Source: Leidyana gryllorum EB-2025a
Taxonomy: Eukaryota; Apicomplexa
Reading direction: 5' to 3'
Assembly (NCBI GenBank): GCA_048772705.1
Contig: JBLWGC010000177.1
Span: forward strand, 93,710-157,709
DNA length: 64,000 bases
Below, in pieces: positions 1-13,926 of this stretch. The notes below the pieces were generated by a model. The model made no database searches. It had not been told where the DNA came from and saw only the letters and a list, made by a program, of their open reading frames with translations. Position 1 is the stretch's first letter; each line of letters opens with the position of its first letter. The translations under genes and the position numbers were made by a program.

Positions 1-3000
1 CGACATTGTCGTGCAACGAGCTCAGTTCGCTCCATACTTGTTTTAGATTGGACACTTCCTCTTCCACAATGCGAGGATCCATACCGCCGGCTTCCATGAT
101 CCCACCAGCAGGCAGTCCCAAGGCCGCCTTGGCGGTGTCCAGTTTATCCATCCGTTGATTGAGCGCTTGGATCTTCGCCTCTGTGTCGAAGAGCGTGCGC
201 AGAGCCTCCTGTGGAGCCGTCTCGCCGCCGACGGGTTTCGATCTTCGCCAGTCGGCCTGAACTTTCTCCATAGCTTCACGTAACTTGCGGTCGATGACTC
301 GCACAATGTTCTGTAACTGCGGTTTGTAGCGCTCAAAGAACTCATCCTGTTGTGTCAGGATGACTTGGAAGGCATCCCATTCTCCGGCGACCCGTTCCGC
401 GTAGACCTGTTGAGGGCAAAGCAGGAGAGTGTTTTTATGTCACCAGCAGCAAAGGATCTCTTCTTACCCATCCTTCAGGGAAGACATAACGGTTAGCACT
501 GAGAACCTGTTCAGCAGCTTCGATCTGATGGACTTTACCGTCCCAATCTTGAACGAGTTCCTTGGCTCCACGGATCTTGGCGACATAATCTGCAATCTCG
601 GTGGCCACGATCCTTGTGACCTCGTCTTGTCCAGTGAGAGTGTTGGGATCAATGGTGGCAAACTTGGCTGTAGAGAGGTCTCCCTGTTTCTCCAAAGCAG
701 TCCTGGCCGCAGCCAAGCGGGCGAAGAAGCCCGTTGTTGACTCTCCCAACTTCTCACCAAAGAGACTGACCATTTCTCGAATTCTCTGTTCGTACTTTTG
801 ATCGACTCGAACTTGAACTCCGGAACAGTCTATGGTAACGGGACCGAACGATCTCCGATCGCTGATTCGATTGATGGAGGCTTTGACGGCTCTCAGCTCC
901 TGAATGGTTTGGGACCAGACATCAAAGTCGTCACCCATCAGCTCAGCGCAGTGATTGATATCCGCGTCCCAGATCAAACTCAGATCGTCCCAGTGGGCGA
1001 CCTCCGACTCTATCTCTCGCATAAGAGACTCAACGGCTTGATACGCCTCAGTGACTATCTCAGGATTCAACTTTTCCAACAGGTCGCGGTAAGAGGGCAG
1101 CTCGATGCCACTCTTGGAGTCGAGCAATGTGGGACGAGGGAGACGCGCTAATTTGGCCACAACTCGGTGGAAAGACTGAACCCATTTCTGACGTGCCATA
1201 TCGATGGGCGGGGAGATTGTGACAACTTTGTCAACAATGTCAACTTCGTGGAGTGACCGCTCTTTAATAAGTACTGTGCCATTGGTGGGCCAAGCGCTAA
1301 ACTCCTTCGTCCAGGTGGCTACGATATTGGAGCACTGTTCGAGAAGAATAGTTCCCAACTCTTTCTCGAGATGTTCCACATAGTTCCGCAGATTGGAGTA
1401 TCCAGACTCAACGAGACGGTAGATGTATCCCTGGAGCTCCTCCGCACATTGTTGGAACTCTTTGGCGGGAGCCGCAGGCGGTAAGTCTTTAATCTTTCGC
1501 AACAGTCGATCGACATTCTGAGCAGTGCTGGTCAACTCTGACATTTTCCGTTCCATAGATTCGATTGCCTTTCCGAACTCCAATGCCATCTCCTCAACTT
1601 GCTCAGATTCCCACTTCAACTTGAGTCCTTTCTGTATGCTGTCCAGGACGCGTTGCTGTTCCTCGGCGAGCAGCGGAGACATGGCCTGGAATCGAGGATC
1701 GGACGAGAACTTGTCAGCGAGAGACTTGTTCGCCCGTAGAGACTCTTCCAAAGCGATGTAAACAGGGTACATAGCGCGACTCTCGTCTGCACTCGTACGT
1801 ACGGAGTAGGGCAGTCTGACATTCAAGGCACTGAAGAAGCGGAACTCCTTCCAGATATTGATTTGGACAGAGTCACAGTTGACTTCGAGCTGCAGTACTC
1901 GAGGCCCCATTCTCAGTATATGGAACACAGCGGCTCCGAGGTCGAGTTTCTTACGGGTCTTCACCTCTTCCAGCCAGGTGTCTACTAACATTTTAGAGTT
2001 GCAGATCCGCAGGAACGAGTCGACTTCGGCTTTGATCTGTTGGCCGTCTTGAAACTCTTCCCAATTCTTTCCCAAAACATCTTCCATACGCTGCAACGCC
2101 AACTTGACTCTGTCTTCGATCTGACGGGTCCAAATAACCTTCTCGGCATTCGGGGGATAGTCCCGAATGCGAGCTGAAAAACACGCCTCAGTATTGTCGT
2201 GACCCTCTCGGAACTTCTTCTGGAGCGAGTGGAAGTCGGCCTTGACTTGATTCACCAAATCCGCCTGATGCTCCTGAATAGCACTTCTGATTCGGGGACG
2301 GAAGAAGAGTGTATTATACTCGGAGAAGACTCGGAACATCTCATTTCCATCTTTCGCTTGACTCAGTCTCTCACGAATACGTTGAGTGATACTCGTTTCA
2401 AAGCGGGTCAACTTTTCTTGATATATCTTCCGGGCAGAATCCCAGGCCTCCTGGCCGATCAGAGACACATCGAGGACATCAACCTGCTGCAACTGTTTCA
2501 GGTTACTGTTGAGCTCCAAACACGCCTGCGAGTTGGCACCGCCCTGAGCGATCAAAACTTGCGCCACAACTTTGACAAAGTCCTGATGTTCCCGCCGAAG
2601 TTGCACGATTTCTTCCAGACGCTGTTTCAGCTGCTGATGATCAAACTTGGGTTGAGCCGCCAACTGTGCCACACCACGAGTCTTGGTGATTTGACGGGCC
2701 GTCTCCTTGAACTTGCGGAACTCCTCGTCCCATAGCTGAACAACAACAATGGATGAGGAGGGGGTCGCGTCAGTGTGTCAGTGTGGCAGAGGCGGCGTGG
2801 TTGTGACAAGTTGGTGGTGACGTACCAAAAATATATCTTTCCACTGTCCGTGAAAGTGAGCGAATTCTCCATATTTCATTTCAAAGAGACGTTGGGGGGC
2901 CAAGACTTTGGCCATTTGACTGCTGAGTTCGCGACTTATGGCTTCGATGAGAGCAAATGCTTGGGGAAGGGGGTAGGCTGCGGCACTTTTGATCTTGCGC

Positions 3001-4181
3001 AGTTGACTGAAAATGATCTGGAGAGCATAACGGATCTCCTCCAGTGTAGCGGCTGTTTGCAGCTGAGGTATCGGGAAGTCTCGCATGAGCGTGTTGATGC
3101 TTTGGACCTCTTCCAACTTGCGTCCGACACCCGTTCCCGACTCGTAGAACAGACACCGTTTGTTTTCGTTCAGAATGGCCAGTTGCAGTTCCACCTCGGG
3201 ATTGGTGAACTGCTCCTGAATACTCTTGAGGGAGGCCTCCAGATTCAACCAGTAGTTGACTTCGTGGGATGCCTTGGTGACCGGTTTCACCTCCTTCTTG
3301 ACCACTTGACCGATTGCCGCTGACCACCCATGCACCTGGGTTTGTAACTTGTTTAGATAGACGGAGTCACTAGCTAAGGGGCCCATGTCGCTGACCATAG
3401 CCTTGCGGCCGAGCTCGCGTGCGCGGGCCACCGCCGCAACCACCTTGGCGTCGCAGTGCAACTCCACATGCACGATAGCACTGGCTTGCTGGGCTTGTTG
3501 AACTGCGCCGACAAACTCCTGCAACTTGCGACGAACTTGGGCCACATTCCGTCCGACTGCATCGTCCTCAGCAGTGGTCTGTGCGTAGATTGATCTCTTT
3601 GATGTACTCAGATCTGTCTCACCTTGCCGTCTCCTGCCCGAGCACCTTCCTCTGTGGTCAAAACGGGCTCTATTGAATTCTGCAGAAGATTCTGGAGGGC
3701 TTCGAGAGTGGAGTTTTCGCCTTGACCGAAACTGAGGGTCGAAACTTGCAGCTTTTGTCCAAGAGGTATGGGCTGACGATCTTCGCCCGGCTGTCCTGGG
3801 GAGACCGGACTCTCCTCGTCGGCGAGAGTCGCGATGTGAGGCCGCTTCAATATAGCGATGGCCTGGCTATTGAGCAGACGGCGGTCATACTGAGTCTGCA
3901 ATAGGATCCAGGATTCCGAGGTCTCGGCGTCATATATACGGCAGACTGACAGAGAGGCGGGGACGGCGATAAGTAGTTATCAGGGAGGAGTTACCTAACA
4001 AGAGACGGACATTGGAGTCATTCACGAAGGCAGCGAGAACATCCTCGATCTCAGCCTGAGATTGCCGTAGGCTGCCGCCGAGGAGGTATGATTGGACTGA
4101 TTGCTTTGGTACACCAAGTAATGCAGGACAGATCTCGCTGAGGAAATTGACCAGTTGCGTCCGGAGTGACGCTCCCGACAT
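1..4181 (-). CDS. DYNC1H1: Cytoplasmic dynein 1 heavy chain, N-terminal tail (partial, runs off the left edge)
   Basis: Motor subunit of minus-end-directed cytoplasmic dynein; this part is the cargo/dimerisation tail, not the AAA motor. Five exons: 4181-3995, 3945-3623, 3578-2826, 2735-468 and 406 to beyond base 1. Introns of 45-91 nt join in frame to give about 1,312 residues of an expected ~4,600. The spliced protein follows the animal cytoplasmic tail rather than axonemal dyneins: an early FVNDSNVRLLL block, TLSFGQGENSTLEALQNLL, a middle VVTISPPIDMARQKW block, and near the left edge GEWDAFQVIL and VWSELSSLHD, which match VWSELS of DYNC1H1. The start is the first ATG of the frame; a 51-bp gap separates it from the upstream same-strand gene. 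The AAA ring must lie left of the window. Family assignment rests on remembered sequence similarity, not a search. Confidence 0.93.
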
Positions 4182-4232
4182 ACTAGAGTTGTGCTTTTTT
4201 TGTTGGTCTACTGATTAGGTTGTGCAATGAAA

Positions 4233-5495
4233 TCACTTCTTGGCCACAAGGCTGACGCTGTCGCCAGAAACTTTGAATGTCTTAGTTCTGTCCTTCAACC
4301 ACTGACCGAGTTTGCCTTTGAAGTCAGCGGGCTTTTTCACTCGGGCACCAATGTGAGAGATCTTGCAGCTTCCGCCGGCGGCTTTTACGAACTCTACGAC
4401 AGCAGTCTCGTAGGCATCACCACCAGTGGCAGCTTTCTTGGGTGGGGGAGACGTTTCGGGGGATCCGGTGGCCTTGCGCTTCTTGTCATTGGTAGCGGCA
4501 GCAACCTCCTCCTTCTTGGGCTGTTGCTTGCCACCCTTTTTGGGAGCGGGCTTCTTGGGCTCCTCTTCCTCCTCTGAAGACTCCTCGTCTTCCTCCTGAG
4601 ACTCCTCAGAAGAGTCAACTTGAGCAACAGGCTTCTCGTTCTCATCAGCAGACTCGTCAGAGCTGTCCTCGACTTCCTGACCCGCAGGGGCCTTCTCCTC
4701 CATAGCGTCCTCATCGTCGCTGTCGGCCTCCTCGTCGTCACTCTCAGCCTCTTCCTCGTCAGAGGAGACAACAGCAGCCTGAATTTTGGCGATAGCAGCT
4801 TCCGCCTTCTTCTTGGCGGACGCGGAGTCCACCTCGGCCTCGGACTCGTCAGAAGAATCGTTCTCCTCCTCGTCTTCAGCGGACTCGTTGTCATCGTCCG
4901 AGTCGTTCTCCTCCTCGTCTTCAGACTCGGCGGCCTTCTTGGCAGTCTTCTTGACCTTCTTCTCGATGGCAGCGCGGAGCTGGGCTTCGGCCATCTCCTC
5001 TTCCTCATCAGAAGCCTCCTCGTCATCAGAGGCCTCCTCGTCGCCGGACTCCTCCTCCTCCTCGTCGTCGGCCTTGGCAACTCCGGCTTTGCTCTTCAGG
5101 TAGGCCTGGACTTGTTTGGCGAGTTGGGCCTTGGCGCCCTCATCGAGACTCTCGTCGCCGCTATCGGTGGCGTCGCCATCCTCGCTGACGAGGTCAGCGG
5201 GCTCGGTATAGCCGGTGAGGTGGACCTCAACCTTGGAGGGCTTGCCGGTGGACTGGGTGAAGGAGACCTTCGCGCCGGCAGACAGGTAGAGATCGCAGGT
5301 ATGTTGGAGGTGCTCGTGGCTCAAGATGGCTGCGACGTATTCCTTCTTGTTCTCATCCGAAACGGAGACTCTGAATTGATCGCCGGTTTTGACATCACCA
5401 ACGAGAACGAGGTTGGACAAGTGAACCAACTCGGCATCAGTGGCCTGGAGGCTCAATGAGTCTCCTCTTTTGATTGTAGCTCCGAAGAATGACAT
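4233..5495 (-). CDS. Acidic nucleoplasmin-like (FKBP39/HD2-type) nuclear protein with a C-terminal winged-helix-like domain
   Basis: Single-exon, 420 residues. Residues ~1-100 (MSFFGATIKRGDSL..., ending at a VEVHLTGY strand) resemble the nucleoplasmin-like domain found in FKBP39/FKBP46 and plant HD2 histone chaperones. Residues ~105-350 are extremely Asp/Glu/Ser-rich with Lys/Ala blocks, typical of histone- or ribosome-chaperone tails. The last ~60 residues (ETAVVEFVKAAGGSCKISHI to the end) look like a small helix-turn-helix/winged-helix module. No peptidyl-prolyl isomerase domain is present, so FKBP should not be used as a name. The frame is open to TTG 12 bases upstream, but the first ATG (5495) gives the natural MSFF start. 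Likely nuclear/nucleolar histone chaperone; function is inferred from fold and composition. Confidence 0.8.
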   Translation of the reverse strand: MSFFGATIKRGDSLSLQATDAELVHLSNLVLVGDVKTGDQFRVSVSDENKKEYVAAILSHEHLQHTCDLYLSAGAKVSFTQSTGKPSKVEVHLTGYTEPADLVSEDGDATDSGDESLDEGAKAQLAKQVQAYLKSKAGVAKADDEEEEESGDEEASDDEEASDEEEEMAEAQLRAAIEKKVKKTAKKAAESEDEEENDSDDDNESAEDEEENDSSDESEAEVDSASAKKKAEAAIAKIQAAVVSSDEEEAESDDEEADSDDEDAMEEKAPAGQEVEDSSDESADENEKPVAQVDSSEESQEEDEESSEEEEEPKKPAPKKGGKQQPKKEEVAAATNDKKRKATGSPETSPPPKKAATGGDAYETAVVEFVKAAGGSCKISHIGARVKKPADFKGKLGQWLKDRTKTFKVSGDSVSLVAKK

Positions 5496-5597
5496 GCCGT
5501 TGGACAACCGCTAAACCGCTGACGAAATTTTTTGCTTTCTGAAGCAGGCAAGAGCAAAACGATGGAGCACGAACTATTCTATCATCTCATAAACTCT

Positions 5598-6683
5598 TCA
5601 AGCTGTTGACATGTACTTCTCCTTAAGGTGCAACTTAAGCTTATTCCAGTCGGCATCAAAGCCGCGGATGCCCTCAGCGAGTTTGTCGCATGCCATCTTA
5701 GAGGCGTTCATCTCCCAGCGGAATTTCTCCTCAGTGAGGTTGAGTTTCTCCATAGTGCACAATTTCTCTGCATCGCCTGCGGTCAATTTCTGTACCAATT
5801 TGGCCGCGGGCATATCGGCCAACTCCTTCAGAAGCTTGGGAGACACAGTTAAATTGTCGCAGCCGGCGAGTTCGAGAATCTCGCCAACATTCCGGAACGA
5901 AGCTCCCATGACCACGGTCTTGTACCCGTGTTTCTTAAAGTAGTAGTAGATCTCGCGAACGGACTTGACGCCGGGGTCTTCCGAAGCCTCAAAGTCCTTT
6001 CCCTCAGCAGCCTTGTACCAGTCCAGAATTCTGCCGACAAACGGAGAAATCAGATAAGCACCGGCCTCGGCAGCTGCAATCGCCTGGTACAGGGAGAAAA
6101 TCAGAGTCAGGTTGCAGTTGATGCCTTGGGCCTGCAGTTCCTTGGCAGCCTGACATCCTTCCCACGTCGAGGCCAACTTGATCAAAAGACGGCTGTGGTC
6201 GATGCCCTTCGCCTTGAACAGCTCCACAATGCGCTTGGCTCTGTCAATGGACCCCTGTTTGTCGAAAGACAACGAGGCGTCGACCTCGATCGAGACAACT
6301 CCAGGGACGATTTCCAGAATCTTAGCGCCAAAGGTGGTCAACAGCTGGTCACAGATCTCGGGAATCAACACATCCGGGTCAGTGGAGTTGTTAGTCGCCT
6401 TGCGAGAAGCCTCGACCGCCTCGTCCACAACAGACTCGTACGCGGGATTCTTCACAACTTGGAGGATCAATGACGGGTTAGTAGTAGCGTCCACGGGCTG
6501 GAAGGTCTTGATGGCCTCGTAGTCGCCGGTGTCGGCGACAACTTTGGTAATCTTCTTGAGCTCGTCCAAGGCGCTCACTTGTTGCTTCTTAGTGGCCGGA
6601 TCCTCGACTGCATCGTTGGTGGCGGTAGCGGAGGAGGCGGGGCGTTTGGCAGGGGAAGCAACAGTCGGCTGCTGATCGGTCAT
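5598..6683 (-). CDS. TALDO1: Transaldolase
   Basis: Pentose-phosphate-pathway enzyme (EC 2.2.1.2) that moves a dihydroxyacetone unit from sedoheptulose-7-phosphate to glyceraldehyde-3-phosphate; cytosolic. Intronless, 361 residues, slightly longer than the usual ~320-337. The core starts at ~residue 38 with ALDELKKITKVVADTGDYEA, followed by DATTNPSLIL, and the Schiff-base lysine sits in SRLLIKLASTWEGCQAAKEL. The substrate loop (NLTLIFSLYQAIAAAEAGA) and SPFVGRILDW are intact, as is VMGASFRNVGEI. The ~37 extra N-terminal residues are Ala/Thr/Lys-rich with a KRP motif and resemble the short basic leader of animal TALDO1; they do not look like a clear organelle signal. All residues I know to be needed are present. 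Confidence 0.97.
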   Translation of the reverse strand: MTDQQPTVASPAKRPASSATATNDAVEDPATKKQQVSALDELKKITKVVADTGDYEAIKTFQPVDATTNPSLILQVVKNPAYESVVDEAVEASRKATNNSTDPDVLIPEICDQLLTTFGAKILEIVPGVVSIEVDASLSFDKQGSIDRAKRIVELFKAKGIDHSRLLIKLASTWEGCQAAKELQAQGINCNLTLIFSLYQAIAAAEAGAYLISPFVGRILDWYKAAEGKDFEASEDPGVKSVREIYYYFKKHGYKTVVMGASFRNVGEILELAGCDNLTVSPKLLKELADMPAAKLVQKLTAGDAEKLCTMEKLNLTEEKFRWEMNASKMACDKLAEGIRGFDADWNKLKLHLKEKYMSTA

Positions 6684-6748
6684 GTTGATTCAATACAGAG
6701 AAAGCGAAGAAAAAGGACAAGTGGGTGGAGTGAAATGAATTCTAAAAA

Positions 6749-10023
<3,275 letters not shown>

Positions 10024-10153
10024 GGGGTGCAACCGTGTGCTCTCTATGTATCGATTCCGCAAGGCTCGTCCGAGGAGTTTGACTCCTCCACCTCACAAAT
10101 TAGATCCTCGGTAGGGGATAGACGCATTGTATGCTTTGAAGTGAAGCTCCTTA

Positions 10154-10526
10154 TTAGTGCTTTTCATCAACAACGGGATCGGGAAGAAGACAATCCTCCG
10201 GTTGACTGCCGTCGTCGTAATCCATGGAAGGTGAAGGGACAGGAGGAATGTCCCGAGCCTCTTGATGTATTCTGTCGGCCAGCGAGCATTCGACGTCCAA
10301 CTCCACCGCCCCCACTTTCCCCTTTTCGAGAGTCTCTGGAGAGTTTGTGGCCGACGCATCCGAGGGTGACCTTGTCGAGGGACAGCCTCACGTCCTGCAC
10401 CGCTTCGTCCCACGAAAGTGTCGCGCCTCCCCGCTTCCGGGCCCCTCCGCGGCCTTTGGGGTATCATTTGCGGTGCAGTTGGAGTTTGCTGATTGGGCCT
10501 CACGGCTCGACTTCGTTAGCATACAT
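10154..10526 (-). CDS. Hypothetical small acidic protein (88 aa, three exons)
   Basis: Assembled from splice signals. Exon 10526-10504, intron with GTGAGG donor (50 nt), exon 10453-10392, a second GTGAGG intron (56 nt), exon 10335-10154. Phases agree and the sum is exactly 89 codons. The product starts MYANEVEPPRRGPEAG, has a basic first third, then KGKVGAVELDVECSLADR and an acidic C-terminus ending LLPDPVVDEKH. I do not recognise the family. Support comes from intron lengths and donors identical in style to neighbouring genes, and from its fit between CDC5 (tail-to-tail, 130 bp) and the divergent gene to the right (40 bp). All six frames here are fairly open because the DNA is GC-rich, so the model needs transcript support. 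Confidence 0.5.
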
Positions 10527-10566
10527 TGACCACTTGCGGCAGTAAGCACGAAGATTCGGCCTGTTA

Positions 10567-12071
10567 ATGGCGGTGACCCATCAGAGAGGCGATAGCCCCT
10601 AACGTCCTGTTTTTGACGTTAGCGGAGACGATAGATTGGGCGCTGGGCGACGAGAAGGCGGAATGGTACCATGAGATTGCGGAGTGTGTGAGAGAACATC
10701 GACCTCTTTCAATGATGCTACTGCGAGACGTTGTGGCGGAGCTGCTGCCATCGCGGATCAGAGTGTTGCAGACATCGTTGGCGAACGATATGCCGCCCCC
10801 GCGTCGAGGACACTATCCGATATTCGTTGTTCTGGAAGGCTTTGTGACATCTCCACGTGCTGCCACGGAGTTTGAGGCCCTCTTTGGTCCCGTGCAATCG
10901 GTGATCTGCTTCGAGCTGTTGAACGGTCACATCAGGAGACTGGCGCAGATACCGGAGGACGATCCCCGATCGCCTGTCGGGAAGGACTCGTGGTCCAAAC
11001 TGGGCATTAGCTTGGAGGACTCGGAGAGACGGGCAAGAGCCATCAAGGCTTACTACTCGAACAGGGGGCTCTTGCAGGTGAGGGGAGAGAGATAGTTTGA
11101 TGAGGTGATGAGGGGTCGCATTGTTCAGGTGATCAACTTGGGCCGAGATGTTTATTACATCCTCGACTCGCTGCGGACAGCGATTCGGCATCTCAGTACT
11201 GCGGCTGGGGTGCGTAGTTGCGCACATGTTCCATTCCGTGTGTGAGCGAGCCGACTGTGTGGTCTGCACGCAGATGAGCGAAGAGGGCAGCTTTATGGAT
11301 GAGAGGCCGGAGGGGACTCCGGCTTTGTCTGAGAGACGGCCAGTGGGGTTGAAGAAGCCGCCGCCGATGACTCGGCGTCTCGGGCAACCAACACCCAAAG
11401 TCGAAGCTACTCCGGTCAATGATCTATCCGAGATTAGTCACGAGTCCGTTGTTAATGATGATTCATACATGGCAGATCCAGAAATAATGGGTGGACCCGC
11501 AGAAACCGTCAATGAAAACGATATGGGCGACGATCACTCACACGTGCTCGGCACACCTTCCAGTATAGGCAGACCTCGCTCTGATGTCAAGGCTGCCTTT
11601 GAGGCCTATCACCCCAGAGAACAAGAAGAACAAGCTCCACGCGCTAGTCGCAGTTCTCGTTACACAACTGACACTACAGCTTCCACGGGACGTCGTACCA
11701 GTGGGGGTAGCGAGCGCCCCCCAACCGAAAAGCACACCACTACTCGGCCACCCAAACGGTCAAAAGTCAAAACACCTCCAAATGTTTCGATGCCCGCCGA
11801 CGATGCCAACGGAGACATTGATTACATCGCCTCCGCTGAACAAAATCAGTGGGTATTCGACCAACAACCGCCTCCTCAAGGAGGCGAGGGCCTCGGGATA
11901 CTGGGGGACGTTATGGGATTCTTCTTCGACGCATGCCGTCGTCCTCCGGCACACCACCATCCGCACCCCCATCATCATTATCAACCGGGTCCACCGCCAC
12001 CACCACCCCTATATGGACCGCCTCCCAGCCCCTATCAGCCTCTGTATCTGTGGTATAGATCGACAGAATAG
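10567..12071 (+). CDS. Adenylate-kinase-like protein, apparently without P-loop, fused to a disordered His/Pro-rich tail
   Basis: Residues from IDWALGDEKAEW onward align with the part of adenylate/UMP-CMP kinases after the P-loop: an NMP-binding helix pair, PIFVVLEGFVTSPRAATEFE matching the 'DGFPR...QA..FE' strand-loop, a VQSVICFEL strand, a lid remnant, RRARAIKAYYSNRGLLQ and a final helix. Modelled exons are 10567-10572, 10628-11077, 11129-11209 and 11274-12071, all phase 0, 444 residues. The start is weak: exon 1 is only ATG GCG, and a plain ATG occurs later at 10711. The DGFPR arginine is replaced (EGFVTS). From ~180 onward the protein is low-complexity, with KRSK-type basic patches, then HHHPHPHHHY and poly-Pro at the end. 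Probably a non-catalytic NMP-kinase fold; role unknown. Confidence 0.6.
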
Positions 12072-12096
12072 TGTCCATCAAATGTATTGTACTTCC

Positions 12097-13874
12097 TCAA
12101 GGTAAGCTCGGCCATTCATCAGTCGACTTGGGCTGCTGTGGTGTCAACCCTGGAGGTCGAACGTGACCGAAATCCATTGACGGTCCGGCTGGTGGGGCCC
12201 GAGATTGCGGCGATGACCGATGGTCGCCACGCCCACGTCCTCCTCGCCCCCCTCGGCCTCCACCTCCACGTCTCTCGAATCCCGGAGAAGGCGCTGCCTC
12301 ACTCATTCGATGTTGGCCACGACCAACCGATTGGCGTCCACTGGGCGCTGGTCCGTTGTTCGAGGGCTGTCGATGATGTTGAGAGTCACCGCCTCCTCTC
12401 CCACGGCCACCGCCCCCACTGTGGTCTCTTCCACGGCCACCGCCCCCACTGTGGTGGTGCCCTCCACGGGCTCCAATGTGATCAGTACCGCCACCTCTCC
12501 CACGTCCGGTGTCAGCTCTGCCGCCTCGGCCCCGATCGCGGCCGCGGCCGCCGCCGGCGTCTCGATGCATTTCTCTGTCTCCGGTGGGGGAGGGTCGCTG
12601 GACGGGAGACTCGACGAGTGGATGTTGGGCCACGGGTGAGTGATCGACTGCGGGTTCGGCCGCGGGCTCGAAGACACCGGCACCAAAGAGAGTTCGACCT
12701 CCAATTGATTGGGTTACAATGCCTTCATCTCGATGACCTCTTCGTCCTCCCCCTCTTTGGCGTCCAGGCTTTCCTCTTTCAAACCTTGTTGCAGGTGACG
12801 GCGCTTCGGGCTGCAGCCGTTTGGACATGATGGCGTTGGCTTCCTTATTAGTGACCTCAGCTTGGGGCTGAGGGGGAGCTGTGGCTGGAGCGCAAACGCT
12901 TTGCGGCTCCAAGTCCTCCATATCGACAGCGGCACGGGTTGCTGCTGTTCCCGCATGAGCGCCTTTGAGTATATCCTGTGCCTTGAGGAAAGTCGGAGGG
13001 TCCAATCGCGATGCGAGCGGTGGAACGGGCCTCTCGAAGGGAATGAAGGCGGGATAAGAATTAGTGCCGTGTCTGTTTCCTCGTCGATGATCGGGAACCT
13101 GTTTTTCAATATGAGTCAGTGTGTTCGCTGTGAATGAATGCTTCTTACCATGTTGGACGCTGTCATGTTAGGGACTGAGCCACCCATATGGCGTAATTGG
13201 TTAGAATGCAGCATCAGCACCATATTGCAGCTGGTCTGCAGCTGTTGGTTAGTACCACTGAGTAAGAACTTCTCTCCAGGCGTGAAACTCCTCTTCTCTG
13301 CACCGATTCTGCACATTGCCTCCAGTACAGCGATGCGAAACGCTCCGGCGCACAGAATGTATTTCATCCGGCCACGAGCGTTAGACACTCCGGCAGTCTC
13401 CTCATCTTCAGGGATGGCTGTGGCATCGTCTCCTCCTTCGTCGTCGTTGACAACAACGTCAGCATTGTCTCCTCGGCCGCTGGGCTGTGATACACAGACA
13501 GCTTTGATCAGCTGAAGCAGCACCGGTTGGGGCCACTGCAGTTGGCGATTTGCACAGTTGAAGAACGGTAGGCAGAAAAGCACTTACGGAGACAACTCCA
13601 TCAGCTGCCTGAAGTACTTCGGCCGGAGGCGGGGAGACGGGAGCCAAAGCAAAGGCCCTGCAGTGATCGTGAGTGCGTGGGCGAAACGAAAGGAGACGAA
13701 CCTCAAATCGATGTTCAACAGATAGCTATGGGCTTTACTCTGCCAAGCGCGTTTTGCGCCGCCGGTCTCATTGTCTTCTTCGAGGTGATTCAGAAAAGCA
13801 TTCCACAGGTGCGTTTCTTTAGTTTCATGCAACCCGAATGTGCAACGCAACCAGGTGCGAAACTCGTCCTCCAT
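12097..13874 (-). CDS. RGG-box protein, probable RNA-binding/mRNP factor
   Basis: Four exons: 13874-13702, 13657-13588, 13535-13149 and 13098-12097. Introns are 44-52 nt, all phases agree, 543 residues. The N-terminal ~200 residues (MEDEFRTWLRCTFGLHE..., WPQPVLLQLIKAVCVSQ..., FRIAVLEAMCRIGAEKR...) look folded and helical with an acidic insert, but I do not recognise them. After residue ~300 there are FERGKPGRQRGGGRR and then more than 100 residues dense in RGG/RGR and GGGGRGRG repeats with His, typical of arginine-methylated RNA-binding tails. The last residues, STDEWPSLP, resemble the short EWPSL-type motif seen in several mRNP proteins. It ends 25 bp from the convergent gene to its left. 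The RNA role is inferred from composition only. Confidence 0.7.
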
Positions 13875-13926
13875 GTTGTTTGGCAGAATAATACATTTTA
13901 TGGTTCGGCAATGGTAGAGAGAGATA

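Noticed and set aside
5496-5507. Extension of the nucleoplasmin-like protein by four codons to a TTG start
   Set aside because: TTG starts are not expected in eukaryotic nuclear genes, and an ATG follows immediately. The same reasoning was applied to TTG/GTG-led extensions at 15147, 22236 and 24167.
13183-13225. tRNA-like string (GGCGTAATTGGTTAGAATGC) on the + strand
   Set aside because: It resembles a D-arm only; no acceptor stem, anticodon arm or T-arm could be fitted, and it lies in a coding exon of the RGG protein (antisense of SNQLRHMGG).
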